Assembly: GCA_018333845.1 (NCBI GenBank)
Contig: JAGXSK010000133.1
Coordinates: forward strand, 1 to 5,525
DNA length: 5,525 nucleotides
Source of the DNA: Clostridia bacterium
Lineage (GTDB): Bacteria > Bacillota > DSM-16504 > Desulfitibacterales > Desulfitibacteraceae
Direction of reading: 5' to 3'
Within the stretch, counting starts at the first letter, position 1; each line of letters begins with the position of its first letter. The position numbers and the translations under genes are program-made. Positions 5,385 through 5,525 of this stretch are shown one piece after another. The notes below the pieces were generated by a model. It was given only the letters and a program-made list of their open reading frames with translations. It was not told where the DNA came from and did no database searches.

Positions 5385-5525
5385 CTAGTTAGCCTGCAGC
5401 AGTTTAAGCTGGTTAATAACACTGGCATCTGCAAGGGTGGTGGTATCACCCAGGGATCTATTTTCTGCAATATCTCGCAACAAACGTCTCATTATTTTTC
5501 CGCTGCGGGTTTTGGGAAGCTCTGT
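5385..5525 (-). CDS. acsA: Acetyl-CoA synthetase, C-terminal fragment (cut by window end)
   Basis: The last 46 codons and TAG stop of an AMP-forming acetyl-CoA synthetase, which makes acetyl-CoA from acetate, ATP and CoA and releases AMP and pyrophosphate. The fragment begins TELPKTRSGKIMRRLLRDIA and continues ENRSLGDTTTLADASV. This is the conserved C-terminal subdomain end, including the invariant lysine of the P-K-T-R-S-G-K motif (codon at 5496-5498), needed for adenylation and the known reversible acetylation site in Salmonella Acs. The frame is open to the window edge, so the remaining roughly 600 residues lie beyond. Related acyl-CoA synthetases (propionyl-CoA synthetase, for example) share this motif, but the SLGDTTTLAD tail fits Acs best. 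Confidence 0.9.
   Translation of the reverse strand, partial: TELPKTRSGKIMRRLLRDIAENRSLGDTTTLADASVINQLKLLQAN

Noticed and set aside
1..5525. CRISPR array, tRNA or rRNA genes, toxin-antitoxin or defence genes
   Set aside because: No regularly spaced repeats, cloverleaf-like segments, ribosomal RNA signatures or recognisable defence domains were found on reading both strands.

Overview
The window is AT-rich with compact intergenic gaps, strong AG-rich Shine-Dalgarno sites and a TTG start codon. Its gene content (LysM-BsuPI protein, PPC-domain protein, HPWHG-type family I pyrophosphatase, Old Yellow Enzyme/FadH-type flavoprotein, SIMPL protein, acetyl-CoA synthetase) best fits an anaerobic, probably spore-forming low-GC Gram-positive of the Clostridia/Peptococcaceae kind. 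That placement is inferred from gene content and style, not from a marker gene.

Layout: a plus-strand LysM-BsuPI gene (15-602) ends at a likely terminator hairpin. A 200-bp gap follows with a candidate promoter and a palindrome. Next comes a probable two-gene unit, a PPC-domain protein starting at TTG 803 and an inorganic pyrophosphatase (1277-1969), 30 bp apart with no terminator between them. The 183-bp gap after it holds what looks like the decayed 3' end of a gene, interrupted by an in-frame TAG. Then comes a large Fe-S/FMN/FAD ene-reductase, whose start is better placed at ATG 2165 than at GTG 2153.

The right part is on the minus strand and faces the ene-reductase: a secreted or membrane-anchored SIMPL (DUF541) protein (4361-5107), and beyond it the C-terminal 46 codons of acetyl-CoA synthetase (5385-5525, cut by the window end) with its own terminator. 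The convergent gap (4190-4360) holds a bidirectional terminator and a short hairpin motif resembling the right end / omega-RNA 3' end of IS200/IS605 (TnpB) elements, with no tnpB gene nearby.

Functionally the window is mostly housekeeping and accessory metabolism. Pyrophosphatase and acetyl-CoA synthetase are logically linked, because the latter releases pyrophosphate, but they lie in separate units on opposite strands. I see no CRISPR array, toxin-antitoxin pair, tRNA, rRNA or defence system. The items most worth a second look are the orphan IS605-like motif, the broken reading frame upstream of the ene-reductase, and the intracellular LysM-BsuPI fusion.
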